Shown: positions 8,056-16,880 of the stretch, one piece after another | Numbering within the stretch: position 1 is the stretch's first letter | How the letters are laid out: each line of letters opens with the position of its first letter | NCBI GenBank assembly: GCA_000403275.2 | Contig: KE159600.1 | Coordinates: 269,708 to 333,707, forward strand | Direction of reading: 5' to 3' | Length of the DNA: 64,000 nt | Origin: Lachnospiraceae bacterium 28-4 | GTDB lineage: Bacteria > Bacillota > Clostridia > Lachnospirales > Lachnospiraceae | Notes under the pieces: generated by a model | What the model was told of the DNA's origin: nothing | What the model saw: only the letters and a program-made list of their open reading frames with translations | The model's database searches: none | Translations under genes and position numbers: made by a program

Positions 8056-10185
8056 TTAATCTTCCGTTTTTAATACTCCGCCATCATTTATTAGATATAT
8101 ATGGTTCGTAAAATAATCAAAGGCTTTTTCTTCATGGTCTACAACAATTACCGTTTTTTTCATCTCCACAAGTTTATCTAACGCCTTCATTACCATAAAT
8201 ATCTCTTCATTTCCTAATCCCTTAAAGGGCTCATCTATTCCAATGACTGGGTTCTTTGCCGTCAATGCAGACATTAGCTTTAACCTTATATTCTCTCCAC
8301 CAGATAGATGAGAAGTTTTTTCTCCGATCTGAAGATGTCCTAAAAGAAGATTCTGTGCTGATTTTAGAATTGCAAAAACTTTAGCATCAATCCCATCAAA
8401 GAATTCAACTGCATCATCTATTGTCATTAACCAAATATCCTGTATCGACTTATCGTCATATTTATATTTTTGAAGTTTTTTATCAAAACCTGTGCCGCAA
8501 CAATCCTTACAAGATAAAGTAATTTGACTTTGTGATTCAGAACCATATGTAATAATACCTGTACCAGCACATTTGGGGCACATACCTTCAGCTGTAGATA
8601 AATTAGAAAACATGGTTTTCTCTAGTTTAAATTTCTTTGCAAACATTTGAGATATACTATTCGAAATCCCCAAACACGTAGCAACAGTAGATCTTACATT
8701 TCCCCCCATCGGTTTTTGGCTAATATACAAATAATCATCAAAATACTGTGGAAAATATTCCCTTAAAAGAGTTGATTTTCCAACCCCTGAGGCTCCGGAA
8801 ATAAGATTCAATGTATTCAAGGCAATCGTGATATCTGTCCCAACATAATTATATACATTGCTCTTTAATACCATATTTATATACTTATTCGCAGGTATTA
8901 ATTCATGAGTATAAACAATACTCTGTTTATTTAAGTATTCATTCGCATCAATTAACTTTCCACCCTTTTTTCCACCACATTCTCCAAGCGCAATTATTTG
9001 TGCCGCATCATTAACAAACAGCTCATGATGATCAACTATGAGTAAGGTATGCTTTTTCTTTAATTGTAAAATATTTTTATATACTATTTCTTTTTCTTTT
9101 GATGATAATCCAGCAAGAGGTTCATCCAGAACAATTAATAAATCCGTCAATTGTGAACTAAAAACTTGGATAAGGCGTAATCGCTGTAATTCCCCACCAG
9201 ATAGAGACGGAATCGTTCTATTTAATGAAATATACCCCAGTCTTAATTCGATTGCCTTTTTTGCAAAACTTTCTATTTGATTAATCGAAAAGGCAATATC
9301 TGTACAATCGTGTTCACTTTTAACTCTATCAATCCACTTCAATAAATTATCAAAAGATAAAACTAAAATTTCACCAATTGATAAACCACATATTTTATAC
9401 TTTCGATGCCCTATTTCATATTTTTCACCACAACATTTCTCGCATAATATTTCAGAAAAAAAATCAACACTTGGTGCAAAACTTTTAAGCATAGGGATAT
9501 CAGTCATTGGACCATAGTATTGAGTTGTACGAGTAGAAAAGTGATTTGTAACTTTATATTTTATCTTATACTTAGTTTCGCTTGTTCCAAACAGTATTTC
9601 CTTTTTTTGCTTTTCGGAAAGCTGCCGAAATTTTTTGTCATAAGGAATTTTTCTATCTAAGCAAAACAGTTTTAATATTTGTTTATAAAAATCTTTGTTT
9701 TTCTTCCAACATCGTACCGGAACTTCTTCTAGTGTTTTATCATAATCAATTATTTTATATGGATCCAAGGTCTTAACATATCCAATTCCTGAACAAATAG
9801 GGCATATATTTTCAGGCTTGTTTAATACAAAAAAATCATATGGAATATTAAGTAACATAGAAAAAATTTTAGCCAGACACGGACTAATTGAAAAATAAGT
9901 AGCTACTGTAGATCTTACATTATTGTTATTATTATTCTGTTTAATTGGAATTGTAACAACCATATTTGTGTAGGAATCCACTTTATAGTCTGGTTCATTG
10001 ACTCCATCGTAATACATTGCTCCAAGTTCATGTAAACCAATCTGAGCTATAGTATCATATGCCAATGAGGATTTTCCACTTCCAGATGGACCAATAATAA
10101 GATTTATCGCATTCTTCTTTAAGCAAACATCAATATTTTTCAAATTATTTGTTTGAATTCCTTTTACAATAATGTCATCCTTCAT
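8056..10185 (-). CDS. Short UvrA-like double ABC ATPase of the peptide cluster
   Basis: 709 residues, against about 940 in true UvrA. Two ABC modules are present: Walker A GPSGSGKSS (32-40) with signature LSGGELQRLRL and Walker B VLDEPLAGL, then Walker A GASGVGKST (about 465) with LSGGENIRLKL and GIDEPFKGL. UvrA hallmarks are kept: zinc-type cysteines (CPICSGIG, CEKCCGEK, CPKCAGTG, CKDCCGTG) and a RSTVAT motif in both halves. The region between the first Walker A and the first signature is too short to hold both the UvrB-binding and the insertion domain. UvrA-like ATPases such as DrrC give self-resistance to DNA-binding antibiotics, so immunity is a reasonable role here (inference). It lies 18 bp after the radical SAM gene. 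Confidence 0.82.
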   Translation of the reverse strand: MKDDIIVKGIQTNNLKNIDVCLKKNAINLIIGPSGSGKSSLAYDTIAQIGLHELGAMYYDGVNEPDYKVDSYTNMVVTIPIKQNNNNNNVRSTVATYFSISPCLAKIFSMLLNIPYDFFVLNKPENICPICSGIGYVKTLDPYKIIDYDKTLEEVPVRCWKKNKDFYKQILKLFCLDRKIPYDKKFRQLSEKQKKEILFGTSETKYKIKYKVTNHFSTRTTQYYGPMTDIPMLKSFAPSVDFFSEILCEKCCGEKYEIGHRKYKICGLSIGEILVLSFDNLLKWIDRVKSEHDCTDIAFSINQIESFAKKAIELRLGYISLNRTIPSLSGGELQRLRLIQVFSSQLTDLLIVLDEPLAGLSSKEKEIVYKNILQLKKKHTLLIVDHHELFVNDAAQIIALGECGGKKGGKLIDANEYLNKQSIVYTHELIPANKYINMVLKSNVYNYVGTDITIALNTLNLISGASGVGKSTLLREYFPQYFDDYLYISQKPMGGNVRSTVATCLGISNSISQMFAKKFKLEKTMFSNLSTAEGMCPKCAGTGIITYGSESQSQITLSCKDCCGTGFDKKLQKYKYDDKSIQDIWLMTIDDAVEFFDGIDAKVFAILKSAQNLLLGHLQIGEKTSHLSGGENIRLKLMSALTAKNPVIGIDEPFKGLGNEEIFMVMKALDKLVEMKKTVIVVDHEEKAFDYFTNHIYLINDGGVLKTED

Positions 10186-10203
10186 GAAAGCCCTCCTTCC
10201 ACT

Positions 10204-11352
10204 TTACATTATATCCCTATACTCATCAAACTCAGGAAGAAACTTTTCTTTAATCTTCTGAATTGCAGAAATCGTATTATATACTCTATTCTCTGGGACA
10301 GATTTAGGATTTTTCAACAATCGTCTTGCTTGTAAGTCAGCAGCATATAAAGTAATTAATTTCTGCATTCTACATTTTGATTTATCTCTTTCAGTAAACG
10401 TTTTCTTTACCAAATAATTTGCACCTGGACACATAGGACACACTGGATATAAATAGCAATTAGTAAAACAATCATCATCAACAAATACAGTATGATCCTC
10501 AAAATCGGTTTTCATAATATCATTTAATTCATTTTCATCAAAAGTCATAGGTGTCACAAAAGGACATGGTCTTCTTGTTCCGTCAGTATCAAAGAAAATT
10601 GTGCCTGTACCGATACCACACCATTTTCTCTTTGGGCGATTAGGTTCTTCACACATATCAATTTGTCTACCAAGCATCTGGTCAATCATGAGTTCATCAT
10701 TTTCAACATAAAAATCAACCAACTTCTTCAATTGCGGAATAATACCCTTGATATATTTTTCATCACTCCAATCAAATTCACCCTCAAAAAGATTTACACC
10801 ATCAATCTCCTTAAATCCCAGATTATGTATATAAATCACATTATCAGCAAATCTCTTTAATGAATATTCTGAAATAGTCATCTTAACACCTTGGTTTGGC
10901 CACGTATTTTTAAAAAAATCAATATCTATTTTGTCATAAGAATTACTTCTATTATGATTATGTGTTTCTGGCAAACCATCAAGGCTTAATCCTAAAACAA
11001 AAGTGTCTTTATGCTCTCTAAACCATTCTTTCATTTCATAGTTTAGTAATGCTCCATTTGTTGTAGCATAAAAAATGTATGATTCATTTGGATATTTTGC
11101 ATGCGTATACTCATATACCTTTTTAATTAATTCATATTCTATTAATGGTTCTCCACCAATAAATGTAATTTCTACACCATTCATATCTTCAGGTGTATTT
11201 GCAAAAATCCAATCTATACTATCACATGCTGTTTCAAAAGACATTCTATTCTTTCCATCATGCTCCTGATAACAATATATACAGTCCAAATTACAACTAT
11301 GTGTAACACATAAACTTGGCGAAAATCTAATACCTTTTTTTATATCACTCAT
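10204..11352 (-). CDS. Radical SAM/SPASM peptide maturase
   Basis: About 382 residues. The radical SAM cluster motif is CNLDCIYC (CxxxCxxC, about residues 22-29), followed by the SAM-binding GGEP (in ITFIGGEPLIEYE). The C-terminal SPASM region has cysteines for auxiliary clusters in KWCGIGTG, RRPCPFVTP, DDDCFTNCYLYPVCPMCPG and KSKCRMQK. Such enzymes install thioether or related cross-links in Cys-rich precursors. ATG at 11352 is chosen because AGGAG lies 9 nt upstream; the ATG at 11361 touches the AGGAG. The gene follows the precursor by about 80 bp with a hairpin between. The closest families by description are the CXXX-repeat and Clo7bot maturases, which I could not distinguish. Confidence 0.88.
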   Translation of the reverse strand: MSDIKKGIRFSPSLCVTHSCNLDCIYCYQEHDGKNRMSFETACDSIDWIFANTPEDMNGVEITFIGGEPLIEYELIKKVYEYTHAKYPNESYIFYATTNGALLNYEMKEWFREHKDTFVLGLSLDGLPETHNHNRSNSYDKIDIDFFKNTWPNQGVKMTISEYSLKRFADNVIYIHNLGFKEIDGVNLFEGEFDWSDEKYIKGIIPQLKKLVDFYVENDELMIDQMLGRQIDMCEEPNRPKRKWCGIGTGTIFFDTDGTRRPCPFVTPMTFDENELNDIMKTDFEDHTVFVDDDCFTNCYLYPVCPMCPGANYLVKKTFTERDKSKCRMQKLITLYAADLQARRLLKNPKSVPENRVYNTISAIQKIKEKFLPEFDEYRDIM

Positions 11353-11368
11353 TATCTTCATCTCCTAT

Positions 11369-11407
11369 TAAAAAAGCTGTCAACCAATTTATATTGGAAG
11401 ACAGCTT
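11369..11407 (-). terminator. Hairpin between precursor and maturase genes
   Basis: On the minus strand AAGCTGTC (11407-11400) pairs with GACAGCTT (11381-11374), with CCAAT/ATTGG extending the stem, followed by a run of T. It looks like an intrinsic terminator or attenuator placed after the precursor gene, which would give much more precursor than maturase. Confidence 0.7.
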
Positions 11408-11431
11408 CATATACTTAATTAACGGATCAAA

Positions 11432-11626
11432 TCAGCTACCAGAACCGCTACAGCTTCTTCCGCAGTTACCAGAACATCCTGTCTCGCAACCACCGGAACA
11501 TGACTGACCGCAATTACCTGTGCAACCACAACCACTAGCGTAATATATTTCACCAGCTAAAGCAGGCTTGTAGTTAACTTTCAGGCTTTCCAAAGCATTA
11601 AGTATAGTGTCATTCAAAAGTCCCAT
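11432..11626 (-). CDS. Cys-x3-repeat RiPP precursor peptide
   Basis: 64 residues with an excellent ribosome binding site (AGGAGG, 8 nt before ATG). Residues 1-32 form a plausible leader (MGLLNDTILNALESLKVNY, then a small-residue stretch). Residues 33-64 are a core with eight cysteines at 33, 35, 39, 43, 47, 51, 55 and 59: after an initial CxC every cysteine is exactly four residues from the next, separated by Gly/Ser/Asn/Thr-rich triplets such as TGN, GQS, SGG, ETG. The tail is SGSGS. The regular C-x3 pattern next to a SPASM enzyme is typical of rSAM-modified Cys-rich peptides; thioether links are predicted but not shown. No peptidase or exporter gene is adjacent. Confidence 0.85.
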   Translation of the reverse strand: MGLLNDTILNALESLKVNYKPALAGEIYYASGCGCTGNCGQSCSGGCETGCSGNCGRSCSGSGS

Positions 11627-12329
11627 AAGTGTAACCTCCTTTATAAAATTAGAACAAATTTATCATATCATAATATGCTTCGTGTGTCAAGATTTGCCAT
11701 TTCAAAACTTGCCAAAATATTTTTTCTCTTTTACATATCAAAACCTTTATTTATAAGGCTTTTCGTTTATTTTTCTCTTACCAACTTAACATTGTGTGTT
11801 TTATCAAAAGCACCCTCAAAGCCTTTATTTTCGGCACTTTCTCAAAATATATTTTACAGATTTTCACTTTTCAAAAAAATTCGAATTTTGTAATATCTCC
11901 TTTTTGAAAATATAAATGGTAGCTACATTGTGATTTATCATTTTACATTCAACCATTAACGTTCTATTATTAAATTCCTTGATTATAACTATTACTCTTA
12001 GTCTTTTCCTTTCTTCAGGATTTCTCTTATTAGCAAAAAGGCGTGCAAGCCTAAAATGATAGAATTTACACGTCTTTTCTTTTTCAATATTCACTTATCG
12101 TCTTCTATATCTTCTTGCATAACATCCTGACTATAACTACAATAGTGTTCCTGACTTATCCGCTTTTATTGGATTAATATCAAGAAGTATTTCATCAGAC
12201 ATTGAGCCTTTCGCCTTTAAAGACATTAAATATGATATCTTCTACGGCATCTCCTTCATACTCTATCAGAAATCGTCACATACCATGTATGTTTTCCTTC
12301 GTACACAGCAATCGCCACACCCACATGTC
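11627..12329. other. AT-rich stretch with decayed coding fragments
   Basis: No convincing intact gene. On the minus strand 11864-12094 is open (76 residues, GTG start, Lys/Arg-rich) but unrecognised. Immediately upstream, short overlapping fragments follow each other: a frame ending EGDAVEDIIFNVFKGERLNV (near 12215), one starting MSDEILLDINPIKADKSGTLL, and one ending SQDVMQEDIEDDK (near 12096). The broken frames look like remains of a former gene. The promoter of the precursor peptide must lie in 11627-11750. Confidence 0.35.
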
Positions 12330-12644
12330 TTATTGCTCCAACGACTTTTCAATTCTCTGTTTCTGCCCCTTCAAGTCATTCTGCTTCTCATAAAGATTAT
12401 TACGCTCTTTGCAGAGTTGTTTCATACGTTCCAACTGCGCCTGTACTCCCTCCCGGCAATCCGACTCTATCTTTTTGTATTCCCCGGTCAGATTGCGGAT
12501 TGTATTATTGTTTTCTTTTATCTGCTCCGACAAACATACCCAGTCTATCAGATTTTGCACTTCCTTGTCCGTTTCGTAAAGGTCTGTTTCTGCTACAATT
12601 TTAGCACACAGCCGTATCATAACTTTCTTTTCCATATCCGTCAT
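12330..12644 (-). CDS. Hypothetical coiled-coil protein downstream of relaxase, element B
   Basis: 104 residues, not recognised. The first third is mixed (MEKKVMIRLCAKIVAETDLYET); the rest is a Lys/Glu/Gln-rich helix (IKENNNTIRNLTGEYKKIE onward) with heptad-like spacing, so a coiled coil is likely. It starts 21 bp after the relaxase stop and is probably co-transcribed. The corresponding place in element C is taken by TnpV. It may be a mobilization accessory protein, inferred only from position. Confidence 0.55.
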   Translation of the reverse strand: MTDMEKKVMIRLCAKIVAETDLYETDKEVQNLIDWVCLSEQIKENNNTIRNLTGEYKKIESDCREGVQAQLERMKQLCKERNNLYEKQNDLKGQKQRIEKSLEQ

Positions 12645-12665
12645 ATCAAATCAATCCTCTCTTTC

Positions 12666-14036
12666 CTATCGGCTCATTTCAAAGGCACGTTTCGGGCGTT
12701 TCTTTGCCCTTTCTGCCTGTTCTAACGCCTTTGACCGTTCCACTATCAACTGTACCTGTTCCTTGCCTAAATGACGCTCCAAACGCCTCAAATCAGACGC
12801 TTTTTCCTGCAATCTGTCTATGGTGTTGCTCTGCTCCATGACCTTATCCGTCAAGCGGCTAATCTGTTTTTGTTGCCCGTCCATTTTGGCGGTCAGCTTC
12901 TTGCTTTGCTCCGTAAGCTGTACGCATTTAATAGTCAGATTTTTTACCACTTCTTTCAATTTCTCCACAAGCGGAAGTGCCTTTTTATCCCGATAATTTT
13001 TTGCACTCATCAATGCCCCCGGCTCTGGTAACTGCCATTTTACATCTTCATCATAGGCGTGTATATTTCTCTCCATAACTTCCTTTGACTGTACCATTTT
13101 GTTGATTTCCTGCTGTAACTTTTTCTGCTGTTTCTCCAACTTCTCATTTTCAGATAACAGCTTTTCTTTATCCTCTGTCAGCGTTTCCGTCTGCTCTTTC
13201 AGCAGATGATTTGTTGCGGTAAGTTCCGATACTTCCTGCCGGATCGCTTCGCCCTCTTTCCGTATCTGTTCCGTTTCCTGTCCTGCCGCTATCTGCTGAT
13301 GAAAAATGTCAGATAATTCCTCTTTACTGCTGGAGATTGTCTGTTCCAGTTCGGCAACCTCTTTCTGCCGTTCCTGCTTCTCAAAATCGAGTACGGACAA
13401 ATGCTTGTGATGTGTGCCTAACTGCTTCCACTGTACGCCATGCCGCCCCATGACTTTTGAAAGTTCCTGCTTCTCCGCTTCAATCCATTCATTCCATTCC
13501 GTCATTCCCCTTGTGCCGCCTTTGAAACCCTGTTCCGACAATGCGCCTTTGAGGGAAACTCTCGTATCAAGTCCACGCTTGCTGTTACGGATAAAAGGGA
13601 CAAAATCAATGTGAATGTGCGGTGTCTGCTCGTCCATGTGCAAGTGACTTGAAAAAACGTATAAGTTCGGATTTCTTTTCTGAAACTGCTCCATAAACTC
13701 GCATAAAATATCTTTCGCCAACTGCCCCTCATTGCTCTGCACGTTCATATCGTTCTTGTTGCCGATTTGAAAGATTACCTCATAAAATAATTTCTCCTGC
13801 TTTCCCTGGCGTATCTTCTCATAGTAATCGTCAATCTTTCGGTCACTTCGTTTCTGCTTTGCGTTGTAGCGTTCCAGTGCTTCATCAAAAAGATTGTGAT
13901 AAACCTCTTTTATATCCGAGTGGCAAAATTCCACGTTATCCCGGCTTCGTTCCTTATCTACATTCTTTGCGCTAAAGGCTCTTGTATTGTGATTGACCGA
14001 GCCTTTCCCCATCATGCCGCTAATCGTCCTTTCCAA
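12666..14036 (-). CDS. mob: MobV-type relaxase (Mob/Pre family), element B
   Basis: About 456 residues. The N-terminal half carries the family signature GKGSVNHNTRAF and the histidine triad motif HMDEQTPHIHIDFVP, in which the three His coordinate the metal at the nicking site. The C-terminal half is a long coiled coil (about 230-440). The enzyme would nick oriT and stay bound to the strand during transfer driven by a helper conjugative element. A TTG start at 14036 is preferred: GGAGG lies 9 nt upstream and the resulting MERTIS matches the N-terminus of the D relaxase (MKRTIS). The candidate oriT lies directly upstream. The coiled-coil half differs strongly from those of C and D. Confidence 0.85.
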   Translation of the reverse strand: MERTISGMMGKGSVNHNTRAFSAKNVDKERSRDNVEFCHSDIKEVYHNLFDEALERYNAKQKRSDRKIDDYYEKIRQGKQEKLFYEVIFQIGNKNDMNVQSNEGQLAKDILCEFMEQFQKRNPNLYVFSSHLHMDEQTPHIHIDFVPFIRNSKRGLDTRVSLKGALSEQGFKGGTRGMTEWNEWIEAEKQELSKVMGRHGVQWKQLGTHHKHLSVLDFEKQERQKEVAELEQTISSSKEELSDIFHQQIAAGQETEQIRKEGEAIRQEVSELTATNHLLKEQTETLTEDKEKLLSENEKLEKQQKKLQQEINKMVQSKEVMERNIHAYDEDVKWQLPEPGALMSAKNYRDKKALPLVEKLKEVVKNLTIKCVQLTEQSKKLTAKMDGQQKQISRLTDKVMEQSNTIDRLQEKASDLRRLERHLGKEQVQLIVERSKALEQAERAKKRPKRAFEMSR

Positions 14037-14095
14037 TAGGCATATCCTCCACATTCTAAATACTGATTTTACTGCGCCGAAAGGCGCAAGGCTTT

Positions 14096-14200
14096 GTTAC
14101 TTTCCCGAAAGTAACGCAAAAGCACTTTCGACAGGCTACGCTCTATCAAAAGTGCCTTTGCGCTCTGCCGGGGGCTTTTCCGTCCTTACGGACGGGGCGG
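14096..14200. other. oriT: Candidate oriT, element B
   Basis: Just upstream of the relaxase: GTTACTTTC-CC-GAAAGTAAC forms a perfect 9-bp hairpin (14096-14115), followed by GCAAAAGCACTTT and a further hairpin near 14182 (CCGTCC/GGACGG). The first hairpin and the GCAAAAGCACTTT segment recur before the relaxases of C (24334) and D (31945). Confidence 0.5.
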
Positions 14201-14226
14201 CTTCTTGCCGCTTTACTGCTCCCCCA

Positions 14227-14301
14227 TGCGTCGGTTTACGTCGATAGCGTCGATATTTTCTATACCGCCCCGCTATCAAAAATACCGTCGCAACCGACGC
14301 A
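14227..14301. repeat. Inverted repeat next to repA, element B
   Basis: TGCGTCGGTT (14227-14236) pairs with AACCGACGCA (14292-14301); inside it GATAGCG pairs with CGCTATC. It lies within 15 bp of the repA-like stop codon. Elements C and D have inverted repeats at the same place. Candidate origin for RepA or a structured 3' end. Confidence 0.5.
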
Positions 14302-14313
14302 TATCGTCGCACT

Positions 14314-15447
14314 TTACGCTTTCGGCTCTAGCCGTTTCAGAATAATTTTTCTTTCATGCCCCCGCTTGTTGTCGTAGAAAATGCCGTAGTCATTAAGCAA
14401 CTGGCTGTTCACTACATTTAATCTCCGGGAAAGCACATTCGCCGACAACTGCATATCCGGCAACTGTTTCAGAAGTTCCGTTGCTGTCCCCTCCCACTCC
14501 TGCATTTCCTCTGTCAGAAATTCGTTGATTGCTTCAAGTAACGGATTGGGCGGCTGTTTCCAAAGTTCCGTTTCTGCTTTCTGAAATTTCCAAATACATT
14601 GTTCCCGGTCAAATTCGATTGTCAGTTCTTGATCGGGCTGGTCACGCCCCACAATATCCATGACCGCCGTGTTGTCTGTGCGTTTTTTCTTGTGCATGAT
14701 AAACGCCCCGTCTGCCGCACCAAGAAGTCCGTTTGTACCGGAAATCATATCAAAGCTGTCCTCGGACTCCAACTTGCGGGTGTGGTGAACCACCAACAGG
14801 CAGACACCGTATTTATCGCTGAATGATTTCAGCTTTGTCACAATCTCATAGTCACTGGAATAACTGTACCTGTCCCCGCCGACCTCACGCACCTTTTGGA
14901 GCGTGTCGATGATAATCAGCCTTGCGTCCTCATGCTCTTTGATGAAGCCCTCCAATTCTCCGTCCAATCCCTCATTCAGTGTCTTTGCCTGCGTTGCAAA
15001 AAATAGATTGTCCGCACACTCCACGCCAAACATGACGGACAGCCGCCGCTGAAGCCTTGCATAATCATCTTCCAGTGCAAGATATAGCACCGTCCCTTTT
15101 CGGACGGGATAATTCCACAGCGGAAGCCCCATAGCCACATGGTAGGCAAGCTGCCCCATAAAGAACGATTTCCCCACTTTCGGCGCACCCACAAAGAGAT
15201 AAGTGCCGCCATACAGAAAGCCGTCCACAACAGGCGTTCTAGGCGGGTAGACCGTATCATACAGTTCTGTCATGGAAACGGTTTGAAGCCCGCCGCCCTG
15301 CCCGGATTTCTCCGGGCTTTTTGTGGCTTGCAGATTGTTTTTTGCTGTTTCATTTGCTATAATTTCAGTGCGATTTTTCATAATTGGCTGTTCCCCATCT
15401 GCGCCAACAGATGATACGGGAGCAGTCGATTTCATTTTATTTGTCAT
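14314..15447 (-). CDS. RepA-like AAA ATPase, element B
   Basis: 377 residues. After a variable N-terminus (about 1-55) comes an AAA_25/RecA-like core with Walker A GAPKVGKSF (87-95), a Walker B region ARLIIIDTLQKV and the sensor-like LLVVHHTRK. This resembles hexameric helicases of the RepA type; in mobilizable elements such proteins are thought to support replication of the excised circle. The C-terminal part (about 300-377) resembles a winged-helix domain. Its start overlaps the stop of the MobC-like gene (ATGA, 15444-15447). It is very similar to the D protein at 32551-33687, differing mainly at the N-terminus. Confidence 0.75.
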   Translation of the reverse strand: MTNKMKSTAPVSSVGADGEQPIMKNRTEIIANETAKNNLQATKSPEKSGQGGGLQTVSMTELYDTVYPPRTPVVDGFLYGGTYLFVGAPKVGKSFFMGQLAYHVAMGLPLWNYPVRKGTVLYLALEDDYARLQRRLSVMFGVECADNLFFATQAKTLNEGLDGELEGFIKEHEDARLIIIDTLQKVREVGGDRYSYSSDYEIVTKLKSFSDKYGVCLLVVHHTRKLESEDSFDMISGTNGLLGAADGAFIMHKKKRTDNTAVMDIVGRDQPDQELTIEFDREQCIWKFQKAETELWKQPPNPLLEAINEFLTEEMQEWEGTATELLKQLPDMQLSANVLSRRLNVVNSQLLNDYGIFYDNKRGHERKIILKRLEPKA

Positions 15448-15767
15448 TCATCTTCCCCTTTCAGACCGTCTAATGTAATTGCGATTACCTGTAACGTGTA
15501 GAGCAGTTCGTCATTGTCCGGGCTTATGCTTTCCATGCGCTTCAATTCCTCATGGATTGCCGCCATCTGATTTTTCAATGCCTTATACACCCTCGGATTG
15601 CCCTGCACCACAACGTCCCGACATAAGAGCCGCCTTGTGATGTAGTCCTGCTTTGTCAACCCCGATAATGCCACCAAATCATTCAATAACTTTGCTTCTT
15701 CATCAGATACCCGGAACGCTACCGTATGATTGCGCCATCTTCCCTTGTAATCAAGTGATTTTTCCAC
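15444..15767 (-). CDS. MobC-like relaxosome protein, element B
   Basis: 107 residues. The segment WRNHTVAFRVSDEEAKLLNDLVALSGLTKQDYITRRLL is a ribbon-helix-helix type DNA-binding region like that of MobC/bacterial mobilization proteins; the C-terminal 40 residues are helical. It lies between int (4 bp) and the RepA-like gene (4-bp overlap) in one operon. The D copy (33684-34007) differs at only a few positions. It probably binds oriT or regulates the operon; role inferred. Confidence 0.68.
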   Translation of the reverse strand: MEKSLDYKGRWRNHTVAFRVSDEEAKLLNDLVALSGLTKQDYITRRLLCRDVVVQGNPRVYKALKNQMAAIHEELKRMESISPDNDELLYTLQVIAITLDGLKGEDE

Positions 15768-15771
15768 GCCT

Positions 15772-16854
15772 TTAGTCCTCCTTTGTCATTCTCTCCATTT
15801 CCAATTTTTCCGCCATTTCTGTCTGTACCGTAGGGAACAAATGGGCGTAACGGTAAGTGATTTTCTCCGCTTCATGCCCCATGCGCTCCCCAATCGCTAA
15901 TACCGAAAATCCCATGTTGATTAAGAGTGAAACCGCACTATGGCGAATATCGTGGACACGGATTTTCTTAACGCCTGCCTGCTTCGCCCCTCTCTCCATT
16001 TCGTGATTGAGATAGGATTTTGTAACCATAAATAAACGCTCGTTCGGCTTAATGTCATAAAGCATTTTGATGTACTCCTGCATTTCCTCACACAGAAACG
16101 GCGGCATTTTGATTGTGCGGTTGCTCTTTTTCGTCTTAGGGCTTGTGATAATGTCACGCCCTTTGGAACGGTGGAAAGTCTTGCTGATCGTGACTGTCTG
16201 TTTCTCAAAATCAATATCAGCAGGCGTTAAGGCAAGGAGTTCGCCGGAACGCATACCGCACCAGTAAAGCATTTCAAACGCATAATAGGAACGGGGCTTA
16301 TCCATCATGGCTTCGGAAAATTTCAGATATTCCTCTTTCGTCCAAAAGTCCATTTCCTTGACGGCTTCGCTCCCAATCGTACCCGCCCGCCTTGCCGGAT
16401 TGTAAGGAAGATTATAAAAGTTTACCGCATGGTTAAATATCGCCGTCAGTTGTGCGTGTATCGTCCTCAAATAATCTGCGGAATAGGGCTTTCCTTTCTC
16501 GTCCCGGTAAGCCATCAACTCATTCTGCCACGCTATCACGTCCTTTGCTTCAATCTCTGCGATTTTGCGGTTTTCAAAGTACGGTAAAATCTTTGTCCGT
16601 ATCACATGGCTTTTGGACTCCCAAGTGCTTTCCTTGACACGCTGTTTCTTGTCGGCTTCGTACACTTCAAAGAAACTGCCGAACGTCATATCCAGTTTTG
16701 CGCCCTGCTTTAACATGGCTTCATGCTCCCACGCCTGCGCTTCCCTTTTGGTTGCAAATCCCCTCTTTTGTGTCTGTTTCCTCTCCCCTTTCCAGTTGGT
16801 AAAGCGGTAGATAACCCGCCACGTCCCCGTAGCGTTGTCCTTGTATACAGCCAT
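15772..16854 (-). CDS. int: Tyrosine recombinase/integrase, element B
   Basis: 360 residues with arm-binding, core-binding and catalytic domains. Catalytic set: Arg202 (CGMRSGELLALT), His301/Arg304 (HDIRHSA), His327 (MGHEA), Tyr336 (YRYAHLF). It matches the D integrase at all but about seven positions (for example R/K at 117), so B and D should recombine at the same sites and share the TGTTGCCA arm repeats. Start at 16854 follows AAGGGAG. The xis reading frame just upstream is broken. Confidence 0.92.
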   Translation of the reverse strand: MAVYKDNATGTWRVIYRFTNWKGERKQTQKRGFATKREAQAWEHEAMLKQGAKLDMTFGSFFEVYEADKKQRVKESTWESKSHVIRTKILPYFENRKIAEIEAKDVIAWQNELMAYRDEKGKPYSADYLRTIHAQLTAIFNHAVNFYNLPYNPARRAGTIGSEAVKEMDFWTKEEYLKFSEAMMDKPRSYYAFEMLYWCGMRSGELLALTPADIDFEKQTVTISKTFHRSKGRDIITSPKTKKSNRTIKMPPFLCEEMQEYIKMLYDIKPNERLFMVTKSYLNHEMERGAKQAGVKKIRVHDIRHSAVSLLINMGFSVLAIGERMGHEAEKITYRYAHLFPTVQTEMAEKLEMERMTKED

Positions 16855-16880
16855 TCCATCATCTCCCTTCTATTCGCTGT

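Noticed and set aside
11675-11893. 72-residue open frame on the plus strand opposite the precursor leader region
   Set aside because: AT-rich and Phe/Ser/Leu-rich without a ribosome binding site; it is probably the promoter region of the precursor gene.
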